64,000 nt of DNA. Source: Desulfobulbaceae bacterium. GTDB taxonomy: Bacteria > Desulfobacterota > Desulfobulbia > Desulfobulbales > Desulfocapsaceae. Each line of letters begins with the position of its first letter. Position 1 is the first letter of the stretch. Position numbers and translations under genes: made by a program. Of the stretch, positions 33,660 to 42,621 are shown one piece after another. The notes under the pieces were generated by a model, which ran no database searches, was not told where the DNA came from, and saw only the letters and a program-made list of their open reading frames with translations. The stretch is from assembly GCA_024227155.1 (NCBI GenBank), contig JAAELB010001013.1:20899-84898 (forward strand), written 5' to 3'.

Positions 33660-34826
33660 ATGTCAGATTACTTATTTACCTCTGAGTCCGTATCAGAGGG
33701 TCACCCTGATAAAGTTGCTGATCAAATTTCAGACGCAATTTTGGATTCTATTCTATCCCAGGACAAAGTTGCACGGGTTGCCTGTGAAACCATAGTCACA
33801 ACAGGAATGGCGCTTATTGCCGGAGAAATTACCACCTCTGCATGGGTTGATATGCCTGAGGTTGTACGACAAACCATCAAAGAGATTGGTTATAACTCTT
33901 CAGATATGGGTTTTGACTGGCAATCCTGTGCAGTTTTGACCTCCATCGACAAGCAATCCCCTGACATCGCCCAAGGCGTTGATGAAGGTGCTGGTGTTGA
34001 TCTAGATCAGGGTGCTGGCGACCAGGGACTTATGTTTGGTTATGCATGTGATGAGACAGAAGTTCTCATGCCAATGCCGATAACCTTCGCCCACAGGCTC
34101 ACAAAGCGCCAGGCTGAGGTTCGCAAGGCAAATTTACTTCCGTGGCTACGCCCCGACGCCAAAAGCCAGGTCACAGTCCAATATGAAAAAAGCATTCCAA
34201 AACGTATTGAGGCCGTTGTTTTATCGACGCAGCACGACGACACAATAACCTACGAAGCGCTAAAAGAAGGGGTAATGGAAGAGATCATCAAGCCTATCCT
34301 GCCAACTAATATGGTGGATAAAGATACCAAGTTCTACATCAACCCCACCGGCCGTTTTGTTATAGGTGGCCCAGTGGGGGACTGTGGGGTTACCGGCAGA
34401 AAAATCATTGTAGACACCTACGGAGGCAAGGGTTCCCACGGCGGTGGAGCTTTTTCCGGTAAAGATCCTTCCAAGGTAGACCGTTCCAGTTCATACTACG
34501 GCCGTTATGTAGCGAAAAATCTTGTAGCTGCTGGCATTGCCAAAGAACTTGAGGTTCAGGTTGCTTATGCCATTGGGATTTCCCAGCCCGTGTCTATCAA
34601 CGTAAACAGCTTTGGAACCGGCAAAATATCCAACGAGGAAATCAAAAAGCTGATCATTGAACATTTTGATCTACGTCCCAAAGCGATAGTGCAACAACTC
34701 GATTTACTGCGGCCTATCTACCGACAAACTGCAGCATATGGACACTTCGGCCGGGAGCTAGACTCATTCACCTGGGAAAAAACAGATAAGGCTGAAGTTC
34801 TTCGCGCTGCAGCAAAACTTGCTTAA
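33660..34826 (+). CDS. metK: S-adenosylmethionine synthetase
   Basis: 388 residues, full length. Signatures include [35 protein letters not shown] and [16 protein letters not shown]. It makes SAM from methionine and ATP. Its Shine-Dalgarno GGAG, 5 bases before the ATG, is the last bases of a dispersed repeat copy whose hairpin (CCGATTTATTCGG) ends 4 bases before the GGAG; opening of that hairpin could affect translation. ahcY follows after 37 bases, so SAM synthesis and SAH disposal are probably one transcript. I see no SAM or SAH riboswitch in the leader. Confidence 0.97.
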   Translation: MSDYLFTSESVSEGHPDKVADQISDAILDSILSQDKVARVACETIVTTGMALIAGEITTSAWVDMPEVVRQTIKEIGYNSSDMGFDWQSCAVLTSIDKQSPDIAQGVDEGAGVDLDQGAGDQGLMFGYACDETEVLMPMPITFAHRLTKRQAEVRKANLLPWLRPDAKSQVTVQYEKSIPKRIEAVVLSTQHDDTITYEALKEGVMEEIIKPILPTNMVDKDTKFYINPTGRFVIGGPVGDCGVTGRKIIVDTYGGKGSHGGGAFSGKDPSKVDRSSSYYGRYVAKNLVAAGIAKELEVQVAYAIGISQPVSINVNSFGTGKISNEEIKKLIIEHFDLRPKAIVQQLDLLRPIYRQTAAYGHFGRELDSFTWEKTDKAEVLRAAAKLA

Positions 34827-34863
34827 TTTTAAATTTTACTATTCCATTGTTTAAGGACTACCA

Positions 34864-36183
34864 ATGTTTGAGGACCAAATTGTAATGACTGATACATTTA
34901 ATGATTATAAAGTAGCCGACATGTCACTGGCAGAGTGGGGACGAAAAGAAATTGCCATTGCCGAGACTGAAATGCCCGGCCTGATGGCACTTAGGGAAGA
35001 ATACGCCGATAAGGCACCTCTGAAAGGAGCACGCATTGCTGGCTGTCTCCATATGACTATCCAGACTGCAGTACTGATGGAGACTCTAGTAGCACTGGGT
35101 GCTGAACTACGCTGGTCGAGTTGTAATATTTTTTCCACCCAGGACCATGCCGCTGCCGCCGTTGCTGCCGCCGGTATTCCAACATTTGCCTGGAAGGGTG
35201 AAACAGAAGAAGAGTTCTGGTGGTGCATTGATCAGACAATATTTGGCACCGATGGCTGGAATCCTAACATGGTCCTCGATGATGGCGGTGACCTCACCCT
35301 TATTCTTCATGAAAAATATACAAATGAACTCAGTTTGATCAAGGGTATCAGTGAAGAGACCACCACAGGTGTACATCGGCTAAACGAAATGGCCAATGAT
35401 GGTTCCCTCGCCTGCCCTGCTATCAATGTCAACGATTCCGTAACAAAATCCAAGTTCGACAACTTGTATGGCTGCAGAGAATCTTTGATTGATGGAATCA
35501 AGAGAGCAACTGACGTCATGATCGCAGGTAAGAACGCTGTAGTCATAGGCTACGGTGACGTGGGTAAAGGCTGCGCCCAGGCTCTAAAGGGCATGGGGGC
35601 CACTGTATACGTGACCGAAATTGATCCCATCTGTGCCCTTCAGGCTGCCATGGAAGGATACCGGGTAGTTACCATGGATGAGATTTCCTCCATTGGCAAT
35701 ATATTTGTTACCTGCACCGGAAATCTCAACGTTATTACCCGTGCACATATGGAACTGATGCCAGATGAGGCGATTGTCTGTAACATTGGTCACTTTGACT
35801 CTGAGATCGACATAGCTGGTATCCGCGAGCTTGAGTGGGAGAACATCAAACCACAGGTGGATCACGTTATTTTCCCTGACGGCAAGAAAATAATAATTCT
35901 TGCAGAAGGACGTTTGGTAAATCTCGGTTGCGCCACCGGGCACCCCAGTTTTGTAATGAGTAATTCATTTACCAATCAGGTACTTGCGCAGATCGAGTTA
36001 TGGCAAAACTCCACAAAATATGAAAACAAGGTATACTTTTTACCAAAATCTCTTGATGAGATGGTTGCCCGACTTCATCTGAAAAAGATAGGAGTTAACC
36101 TGACAGAACTGTCAGAAGAGCAGGCCAAGTATATTGGAGTAAAGGTGGAAGGTCCTTACAAGCCGGAATATTACAGATATTAA
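34864..36183 (+). CDS. ahcY: Adenosylhomocysteinase
   Basis: 439 residues. The NAD-binding motif is [20 protein letters not shown]; substrate-site features are [28 protein letters not shown] and the C-terminal [18 protein letters not shown]. It splits S-adenosylhomocysteine to homocysteine and adenosine, removing the product inhibitor of methyltransferases. AAGGA lies 6-7 bases before the ATG at 34864. It sits downstream of metK. Confidence 0.97.
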   Translation: MFEDQIVMTDTFNDYKVADMSLAEWGRKEIAIAETEMPGLMALREEYADKAPLKGARIAGCLHMTIQTAVLMETLVALGAELRWSSCNIFSTQDHAAAAVAAAGIPTFAWKGETEEEFWWCIDQTIFGTDGWNPNMVLDDGGDLTLILHEKYTNELSLIKGISEETTTGVHRLNEMANDGSLACPAINVNDSVTKSKFDNLYGCRESLIDGIKRATDVMIAGKNAVVIGYGDVGKGCAQALKGMGATVYVTEIDPICALQAAMEGYRVVTMDEISSIGNIFVTCTGNLNVITRAHMELMPDEAIVCNIGHFDSEIDIAGIRELEWENIKPQVDHVIFPDGKKIIILAEGRLVNLGCATGHPSFVMSNSFTNQVLAQIELWQNSTKYENKVYFLPKSLDEMVARLHLKKIGVNLTELSEEQAKYIGVKVEGPYKPEYYRY

Positions 36184-36210
36184 TATCCCGTTATTGTAAT
36201 AACTTCAGTG

Positions 36211-36245
36211 ACCGCTGTTCGCTCTGCGTTCAGCGGTTATGTTTT
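36211..36245. terminator. Hairpin between convergent ahcY and birA
   Basis: ACCGCTG pairs with CAGCGGT over a 13-base loop; the plus strand continues TATGTTTTGG. The birA stop codon lies at its right edge. Confidence 0.6.
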
Positions 36246-36986
36246 GGTAGCCAATCGCACATCACCTGAAAGAACCCGGTGTAAGGAACCATCCATCGCC
36301 TCAACATGAAGATTCCCGTCACTATCCGGGCCACGGGATACACCTCGTACAACCTTGCCCTCTACATCAACACACTCCATTTCCCGGCCTAGCAGAAAAT
36401 CCATCTTCCGCCATTCTGCAAGTATCGGCGCGAATCCATGTTGTTCAAACATGTTCACCTGGGATATCAGCCTTTCCCGCAGCGCATACAGTAGTTTTTT
36501 CAGATCAAATTTTTTGCCCGCTTCTTCATACATGGTTGTTACAGTCGAACGTAACTCCATGGGAAAATCAACAAGACTTTGATTGACATTGATCCCGACC
36601 CCTATAACCACATATCTTTCATTAGCTTCATTATTTAGTGGAGACGATTCAGCAAGAATACCAACACATTTCTTACCTGAAAAATAGATATCATTGGGCC
36701 ACTTGAGTTGAACCTCTTTTCCTGTCAGTTCCGTCAATAACGTACCAACTGCCACCCCGGTCACCAGAGTAATTTTTGACAGTTCTTCGACCTCAAGTTC
36801 AGGCCTGAGGACAATCGAACAGTACAGCCCATTTCCTGCAATTGAGTGCCATTCTTTCCCAAGGCGCCCGCGCCCTTCGCTCTGATATCCTGCCCACACC
36901 GTGGTCCCTGAAATCGCCCCCAAGGACGCCAGCTCCTTGGCCTTAACGTTGGTAGAGTCTATCGACTCAAAATAATAGGTATCCAT
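36237..36986 (-). CDS. birA: Biotin--[acetyl-CoA-carboxylase] ligase
   Basis: 249 residues, the short form without the N-terminal DNA-binding domain, so it should not be a repressor. ESIDSTNVKAKELA, the adenylate loop GYQSEGRGRLGKEWHS, LKWPNDIYFSGKKCVGIL and the C-terminal SH3-like part are present. It attaches biotin to carboxylase carrier proteins. GAGG at 7 bases favours the ATG at 36986 over a GTG six bases upstream. The start is only 17 bases past the terminator of the dsr genes. Confidence 0.93.
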   Translation of the reverse strand: MDTYYFESIDSTNVKAKELASLGAISGTTVWAGYQSEGRGRLGKEWHSIAGNGLYCSIVLRPELEVEELSKITLVTGVAVGTLLTELTGKEVQLKWPNDIYFSGKKCVGILAESSPLNNEANERYVVIGVGINVNQSLVDFPMELRSTVTTMYEEAGKKFDLKKLLYALRERLISQVNMFEQHGFAPILAEWRKMDFLLGREMECVDVEGKVVRGVSRGPDSDGNLHVEAMDGSLHRVLSGDVRLATKT

Positions 36987-37002
36987 TGTCACACCTCAAA
37001 AA

Positions 37003-37038
37003 AAAAGGCACATAGAGCAAATGCTCTTTGTGCCTTTT
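37003..37038 (-). terminator. Strong terminator after dsrD
   Basis: AAAAGGCACATAGAGCA pairs with TGCTCTTTGTGCCTTTT (one mismatch, 2-base loop), with A- and T-runs on the two sides. It ends the dsrABD transcript 31 bases after dsrD and sits directly in front of birA. Confidence 0.9.
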
Positions 37039-37068
37039 CAATTCAGAAATCAGGTAGGTAAATAATTA

Positions 37069-37302
37069 TTACGCACCTTCCTCATTTTGAATACGAGATG
37101 GAATTGCATACATGGTGGTGGATCCTGAAGACCAGAACATCAATCTTCCTTCCCTTACCATCTCATTTGCTACGTTTTTGATAACACGCGGCTTGCTATC
37201 AGGATCACACTTGTAGAAATCCTTGATATAAAGCTGTGGTTTAGGAGATTTAGTAGCTTTCTCCTCAATGGCGTCCTTTAATGCTTCTTTTTCCAGTGCC
37301 AT
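37069..37302 (-). CDS. dsrD: Dissimilatory sulfite reductase-associated protein DsrD
   Basis: 77 residues, the family's usual size; a winged-helix fold (EEKATKSPKPQLYIKDFYKC, NVANEMVREGRLMFWSSGST). DsrD binds and activates DsrAB, raising sulfite reduction, and is found in organisms that reduce sulfate rather than in oxidative dsr clusters, though disproportionators also carry it. GAGGAGC precedes the ATG. The gap to dsrB (92 bases) holds a hairpin that could lower or stabilise its message. Confidence 0.96.
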   Translation of the reverse strand: MALEKEALKDAIEEKATKSPKPQLYIKDFYKCDPDSKPRVIKNVANEMVREGRLMFWSSGSTTMYAIPSRIQNEEGA

Positions 37303-37343
37303 AATATTGCTCCTCTAATTAGAGATGAAGAAAGCATCAATTG

Positions 37344-37372
37344 GGCCAGGCCCCATTGGCTGGAGCCTGGTC
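37344..37372 (-). terminator. Hairpin between dsrB and dsrD
   Basis: GGCCAGGC pairs with GCCTGGTC. It has no T-run, so it is more likely an RNA processing or stability element than a full terminator. Confidence 0.45.
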
Positions 37373-37394
37373 AACGAACATCAATCTTAGCTTA

Positions 37395-38522
37395 CTATTT
37401 AATGTGACTGGTGTACTTGAATTGAGTACTTGTACGCCAGGTATCATAAGCGAGACGATAATCGTCGATGCTTTTGTCGGTAAATGGAATATCACATTTT
37501 TCGAAGAATTTTTCCCAACCAATTCTTTCAGCCCAATCACCGAGACGCTCGTACTTATTGGCACCCTCTGCATATGCTTCAAGAATTTTCTTGATAGCGT
37601 CTACAGTTTCAGGCCAGCGTGGAGTGGTGTTTGGCAAAAATGGAATGACCAGCTTGGAGAACTTAGGCTCACTGATTCTGTTGGAAACCTTACCACCAAC
37701 AAGAATCGCAATACCATCACCTTCTGGATCAGCAAGAGGCATAGCAGGACACATGGTGTAACAGTTACCACAGAACATACAGCGGTCATTGTTAACCTTA
37801 ACGGTCTTGATCTCTTTTCCATCAACTTCTGCTTTAGCGGGCTTTACAGCACCAAGCGGACAGGAAGCAATAGCAAGCGGCAATTCACAAACACCTGAGA
37901 TACGGGTGTGATCGATCATTGGTGGCTTACGATGAATTCCTAAGATTGCGATATCAGAGGCATGTACAGCACCACACATGTTCAAACAACATGCAAGAGC
38001 GATACGAACCTGTGCAGGAAGAGTCATGGAGGTGAAGTAGTCAAACAACTCATCCATAACCGCCTTAACAACACCAGAAGCGTCAGTTGCAGGGGTATGG
38101 CAATGTACCCAACCCTGGGTGTGAACGATATTCGTTACACCGGCACCGGTTCCACCGACAGGAAATCTGTTGTCGCGGGTCTTGAGGTTATCGAGCAGTG
38201 GCTGAACCTTATCTGCAGAATCAACCATGAACTCTACGTTATTACGGGTAGTAAAACGTAAAAAACCGTCACAATACGCATCTGCGATATCACAGACTTC
38301 ACGAATATATTCAACAGAAACAAGACGAGCACAACCAACACGAACGGTATATACCTCATCACCTGTTTCTGATTTATGCATTAATACACCAGGTTGTGTA
38401 ATTTCATGCCACAACCATTTCCCCTTATTTGCCTTAATGACAGGTGGGAAAAATTGCTCATAATTAGGGGGACCAAGATCTGATATACGTCCGTCCATTG
38501 GTTTATCTGGATTATAACCCAT
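37395..38522 (-). CDS. dsrB: Dissimilatory sulfite reductase beta subunit
   Basis: 375 residues. Cluster ligands are in [12 protein letters not shown] and [14 protein letters not shown] (the CC-x3-C of DsrB). A ferredoxin insert with [16 protein letters not shown], plus [10 protein letters not shown], gives the second 4Fe-4S. With DsrA it binds siroheme and reduces sulfite, passing sulfur to DsrC. AAGGAG lies 8 bases before the ATG; 52 bases separate it from dsrA. Confidence 0.98.
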   Translation of the reverse strand: MGYNPDKPMDGRISDLGPPNYEQFFPPVIKANKGKWLWHEITQPGVLMHKSETGDEVYTVRVGCARLVSVEYIREVCDIADAYCDGFLRFTTRNNVEFMVDSADKVQPLLDNLKTRDNRFPVGGTGAGVTNIVHTQGWVHCHTPATDASGVVKAVMDELFDYFTSMTLPAQVRIALACCLNMCGAVHASDIAILGIHRKPPMIDHTRISGVCELPLAIASCPLGAVKPAKAEVDGKEIKTVKVNNDRCMFCGNCYTMCPAMPLADPEGDGIAILVGGKVSNRISEPKFSKLVIPFLPNTTPRWPETVDAIKKILEAYAEGANKYERLGDWAERIGWEKFFEKCDIPFTDKSIDDYRLAYDTWRTSTQFKYTSHIK

Positions 38523-38574
38523 TGTAAAATCTCCTTATATTTAATATGAATTTTTAGCTCAAATTAAAACAGCA

Positions 38575-39855
38575 TTAAGCGGCGTGCTTACGACGGAATT
38601 CCTCGACAGAACGCTCAAAACCACCTTCAACCTCTTCTTCTTTCCAAAAGACGTAAGGATTAGAACGGGGCTCTTTAACATGCTGTGGAATTGGCTCAAT
38701 ACCCATAACCTTAAGGAAGGTTGGCAGACCAATACGCTGCATGGTCTCACCTACACGCTCACGGTTCTTACCAACTTCCATCCACCAGTCCCAGATACCT
38801 TCGATGAACTCAATCAGCTCTTCGAATTCATTTTCCTTCTCAACTTTCATGAAAGGAACGATAAGAGTGGAAAACTGAGCACCATCAAGGATCGGGGCTT
38901 TTGCTCCAACACAAACGGAAGCGCCCTGATCTGCACCAGGACGAAGCGCACGTGGCATAGCATTGATACAATGCATACAACGGGTACACTCAGTGTCATC
39001 GATCTTCAGTTCTTCACCTTCCATCCACATACAATCAGTAGGACAGAGGTCAATAACTTCTTTCTGGATGTCAAATGCACCCCAGTCTTTGCCGGAAAAT
39101 GCTCCACCGTTTGCAGGGTAGTTACCAGCAACATATTCTTTCACGGCAGCCTGATCGATGCGAATCTGATCTCTCCAGGTACCGATGACGGACACATCTG
39201 AACGTGCAATAGCTGCAACACAGTCATTTGGACATCCGGAAAACTTGAACTTGAACTTGTATGGGAATGCAGGACGATGAATCTCATCCTGATAATGCAT
39301 GGTCAAGTGGTAACAAGCTTCTTCTGTATCATAACAAGACCACTCGCAACGCGACTGACCAATACAGTTAGCAGGAGTACGCAGGTTAGAACCAGATCCA
39401 CCAAGATCTTGCTCCATGTCGTGGGTCAGATCCCAGAAAAAAGGCTCAAGATTCTCGGTACGGGTACCAAGAAGAATGATATCACCTGTAGAACCGTGAA
39501 AGTTGGTCATACCGGAACCGTGCTTCTCCCAAAGATCCATCAATTGACGGAGGTTCTTTGTGGAGTAGTACTTAGATGATGGCTGTGCTACACGGATTGT
39601 ATGAAAATGCTCAACACCAGGGAATTCCTTAGGCATATCTGCATAACGTCCAACAATACCACCACCGTAACCGAAAACACCTACGATACCACCGTGCTTC
39701 CAGTGGGTGATCCTTTCTTTGTAGGACAGCTCCAGGATACCAAGAATGTCCCAACACTCAGGCTTAGTCTCTGCCTGCTTTTTAATGTCGGTAACGAAGC
39801 TTGGCCACGGGCCAGTCTCCAATTGATCCAACAAGGGTGTCTCATGCTTTGCCAT
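38575..39855 (-). CDS. dsrA: Dissimilatory sulfite reductase alpha subunit
   Basis: 426 residues from the ATG at 39855, which has a perfect AAAGGAGG; an upstream ATG at 39912 has none. Siroheme-coupled cluster ligands: NCIGQSRCEWSCYD (C-x5-C) and FSGCPNDCVAA (C-x3-C). Ferredoxin domain: LCPTDCMWMEG and CTRCMHCINAMPRAL. It catalyses the six-electron reduction of sulfite in the cytosol with DsrB. The sequence is of the reductive bacterial type judging by dsrD and context. First gene of dsrABD. Confidence 0.98.
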   Translation of the reverse strand: MAKHETPLLDQLETGPWPSFVTDIKKQAETKPECWDILGILELSYKERITHWKHGGIVGVFGYGGGIVGRYADMPKEFPGVEHFHTIRVAQPSSKYYSTKNLRQLMDLWEKHGSGMTNFHGSTGDIILLGTRTENLEPFFWDLTHDMEQDLGGSGSNLRTPANCIGQSRCEWSCYDTEEACYHLTMHYQDEIHRPAFPYKFKFKFSGCPNDCVAAIARSDVSVIGTWRDQIRIDQAAVKEYVAGNYPANGGAFSGKDWGAFDIQKEVIDLCPTDCMWMEGEELKIDDTECTRCMHCINAMPRALRPGADQGASVCVGAKAPILDGAQFSTLIVPFMKVEKENEFEELIEFIEGIWDWWMEVGKNRERVGETMQRIGLPTFLKVMGIEPIPQHVKEPRSNPYVFWKEEEVEGGFERSVEEFRRKHAA

Positions 39856-39950
39856 GATTTCCTCCTTTGAATTACTGTTTAAACTTCTACCTTTACCAAA
39901 ATTCTTACTCAAACAAAAAACCTCAAACCGACTCTCGGCTTAATATTTTC

Positions 39951-39980
39951 AATGTAAGGTTCTGACCACAAGCCTGTCAA
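39951..39980 (-). promoter_or_regulatory. Candidate dsrAB promoter
   Basis: On the minus strand TTGACA (39980-39975), 18 bases, TACATT (39956-39951), about 95 bases before the dsrA start. The leader then contains a small hairpin GCCGA-gag-TCGGT followed by a TTTTTT run near 39918-39938, which could act as a weak attenuator. Confidence 0.5.
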
Positions 39981-40134
39981 ACCAATGCAGCTCAGTTAAA
40001 CTATAGCTTACGATCATGAAATTTCATTTAGCGTGTGAGAATATCTTCGCTGTGCACTTTTGTCAACAAAAATCCATTACATTTCAGCCCAGAACTGAAT
40101 CCTCATTCATCATTAAAAGTGACGCGAATTGATA

Positions 40135-40267
40135 TTTTAGTGCCTTATAAATTCATTTCTGTCATAAGAAGCAAGAAACACAAGAACTCCTTATGAAATC
40201 GTGAGCTTACTTTTACCACCAAGGCACTTATCCAGCGATTCTAAACAGTTTCCGACTAGTCGGGTTA
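40135..40267 (-). repeat. Dispersed AGTGCC-family repeat (type B body)
   Basis: Plus strand: TTTTAGTGCCTTATAAATTC, body with GTCATAAGAAGCAAGAAAC and CTCCTTATGAAATCGTGAGC, CCACCAAGGCACTTATCC, then the end hairpin CCGACTAGTCGG and GTTAG. The outer edge forms the pgi stop codon (TAA, minus strand 40267-40265). It lies between dsrA and pgi. Confidence 0.88.
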
Positions 40268-41851
40268 GAGCTGCTTAAGAAAATACCTTTCTAGACTCTC
40301 CTGGCTGTTGCCCTCTCCCACCATCTCTTTTAAAAATCGATTAGCCAGAACTTTACCCAGTTGCACCCCTTCCTGATCAAAAGAATTTATGTTCCAGGCG
40401 AACCCCTGGAAGACGATTTTTGCTTCATAAAGTGCAAGGAGAACACCCATCACCTCCGGGTCGAGCTGCTCGGCAAGAAGAAGTGAGGACGGCCTGTTGC
40501 CAGAAAAGACTTTATTAGGATTTGTAGAATTCTGCCCCATTGCCATTGCAACAATCTGGGCATAGAGGTTGGCGAGTATCTTCTGCTGGGAACTGGTATC
40601 TTCCACCTGCATGTCTTCGCCATATTGAGATTTTTTAAAGCCTATAAATTCAACCGGTACAATTTCAGTACCCTGGTGGAGCAGTTGATAAAAAGCATGC
40701 TGTCCATTCGTCCCCGGTTCTCCCCAGATCACCGGTCCTGTTTTTATCTCGACTTTTTTGCCATTTCTCTGAATTGATTTGCCATTACTTTCCATATCAC
40801 ACTGCTGCAGATGGGCAGGAAATCTTATAAGAGCCTGACTGTAAGGAAGCACTGCAAGGGTGGGATACCCTAAAAATGTATGATTCCAGATACCAATAAG
40901 AGCAAGTAAAAGAGGAATATTATTTTTAACCTGCACCTCTTCTGCGAGGCTATCCATACTGGAGGCCCCACGTAAAAAACCTGAAAATTTGTCCGTTCCG
41001 AGAAAAAATCCCAAAGTCACTGCCCCGACCATGGAAGTCGAACTGTACCTGCCTCCGATATAATCATACATATAAAAGGAACGAAGATACTTTTCCGGGT
41101 CATCCATGGGACTTCCCTCACCGGTTACAGCAAGGCAATGATTCATTGGATCAAGTCCTGCAGCTTCCAGCGCCCCCACGACGATCCTTTCGTTAGTCAG
41201 GGTCTCAAGTGTAGTTCCACTTTTCGATACAATATTAACAAGGGTACAACTCAAATCCACCTGTTTTAATACCCTGGCTGCATCATCGGGATCAACATTT
41301 GAAATGAAATGAACAGCTCGATTATCGAGCCCAAAAGGCACCAGCGCTTCGTATATTGCGCGAGGACCAAGATCAGAGCCACCAATACCCACGTGAATAA
41401 TAGTAGTGAAGCGTCTCCCCCCGCTACCGGTTATTTTACCCGCATCAATATCGGCTAAAAATAGTTTTAATCTGTCCAGCTCTTGTACAGCACTTGCTGT
41501 GGCAGCGGGCTCTGCTGGCTGCTCAGTAAATACGTCCCTGCAAGCGGTATGCAACACCTGACGATTTTCGCTTTCAGCATCTTCAATCTTGTTGAGGATG
41601 GCGCCGCACCGCATCGACTTGAACTGTTCCACAAGTCCAAGCTCATCGGCTACCTCCTGAAACAATTGCAATACCTGTTCATCAATCCGCTGGGTGCCAT
41701 AGTGAAGATTGATCAACTCTGAACGACAGACAAAACGGGCGAGCCTGTCGCCGTCAACCAATGCCTGATCTTTGGTCAGGTCATAAGGGCGAGTCGCAAG
41801 ACCCATTAACTTTTCATATGCCTTAGTCTGAACAATACTCTTATAAGCCAT
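40265..41851 (-). CDS. pgi: Glucose-6-phosphate isomerase
   Basis: 528 residues; signatures HVGIGGSDLGPRAIYEAL, SKSGTTLETLTN, GGRYSSTSMVG, GEPGTNGQHAFYQLLHQG and QLGKVLANRFL. It interconverts glucose-6-phosphate and fructose-6-phosphate, linking glycogen metabolism (glgA, 8.4 kb) to glycolysis. GGGGGG precedes the ATG; 19 bases after rpe, so it is the last gene of the dnaG-to-pgi run. Its stop codon overlaps the end of a dispersed repeat. Confidence 0.97.
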   Translation of the reverse strand: MAYKSIVQTKAYEKLMGLATRPYDLTKDQALVDGDRLARFVCRSELINLHYGTQRIDEQVLQLFQEVADELGLVEQFKSMRCGAILNKIEDAESENRQVLHTACRDVFTEQPAEPAATASAVQELDRLKLFLADIDAGKITGSGGRRFTTIIHVGIGGSDLGPRAIYEALVPFGLDNRAVHFISNVDPDDAARVLKQVDLSCTLVNIVSKSGTTLETLTNERIVVGALEAAGLDPMNHCLAVTGEGSPMDDPEKYLRSFYMYDYIGGRYSSTSMVGAVTLGFFLGTDKFSGFLRGASSMDSLAEEVQVKNNIPLLLALIGIWNHTFLGYPTLAVLPYSQALIRFPAHLQQCDMESNGKSIQRNGKKVEIKTGPVIWGEPGTNGQHAFYQLLHQGTEIVPVEFIGFKKSQYGEDMQVEDTSSQQKILANLYAQIVAMAMGQNSTNPNKVFSGNRPSSLLLAEQLDPEVMGVLLALYEAKIVFQGFAWNINSFDQEGVQLGKVLANRFLKEMVGEGNSQESLERYFLKQL

Positions 41852-41870
41852 AGCAGGCCCCCCTCAAGTC

Positions 41871-42557
41871 TTAAAGCTGATAACGGGCAGCGCCCTGGGC
41901 ACCATTGTCTTTTAGTGCATCAATGGTTTCTTTATAGTCATCGCTGCCGTACACAGCAGATCCGGCAACGAAAACATTGGCTCCGGCTTCAGCAATATCA
42001 CTGATTGTAGTAGGGCTGATACCACCATCCACTTCAATATCCACCTCTAACCCCAGTGCATCAATTCTCTGCCGTAGTTGCCAGATTTTTGCAAGAGTGG
42101 AGGAAATGAAAGACTGCCCGCCAAAACCAGGATTGACAGACATAAGCATTACCACATCTACTTCTTCCAAAATATAGTCAAGAGTTGCTAGAGATGTCGC
42201 CGGATTAAGAACAACTCCCGCTTTTCTACCCAATTCTTTTATCCTTGAAACCGTCCGGTGCAGATGGGTACAGGCCTCAACATGTACGGTTATCCAGTCT
42301 GCACCTGCATCTGCAAAAGCATCAACATAGCTGTCCGCATCAGATATCATCAAATGCACATCCAGTGGCTTTGTGGCAACTGTTTTTGCTGCTTTAACCA
42401 CCAGGGGGCCAATAGTTATATTGGGTACAAAATGTCCGTCCATTACATCGACATGAATAAGATCAGCACCAGCTCGCTCGACTTCCTTAATTTCATCACC
42501 CAGTCTGGTAAAGTCCGCTGAGAGAATAGATGGTGCGATTAAAATTTCTCGATTCAT
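41871..42557 (-). CDS. rpe: Ribulose-phosphate 3-epimerase
   Basis: 228 residues, TIM barrel. PSILSADFTRLGDEIKEVE, the metal/His-Asp motif HVDVMDGHFVPNITIGP, VMSVNPGFGGQSFI (here LMSVNPGFGGQSFI) and EVDGGISPTTI are all present. It interconverts ribulose- and xylulose-5-phosphate. AGAGGA lies before the ATG. It stands between dprA (64 bases) and pgi (19 bases). Confidence 0.97.
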   Translation of the reverse strand: MNREILIAPSILSADFTRLGDEIKEVERAGADLIHVDVMDGHFVPNITIGPLVVKAAKTVATKPLDVHLMISDADSYVDAFADAGADWITVHVEACTHLHRTVSRIKELGRKAGVVLNPATSLATLDYILEEVDVVMLMSVNPGFGGQSFISSTLAKIWQLRQRIDALGLEVDIEVDGGISPTTISDIAEAGANVFVAGSAVYGSDDYKETIDALKDNGAQGAARYQL

Positions 42558-42621
42558 AGTGTTCCTCTACAATTCCTCAACTGGATTACATACAAATCCA
42601 GTTATAAATTTATCAAACAGA

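Noticed and set aside
33400-33660. SAM or SAH riboswitch before metK
   Set aside because: The leader is accounted for by a dispersed repeat and the nested 140-bp element; no riboswitch core motifs seen.
38584-39201. 205-codon plus-strand frame over dsrA
   Set aside because: Antisense to the well-conserved Cys motifs of DsrA.
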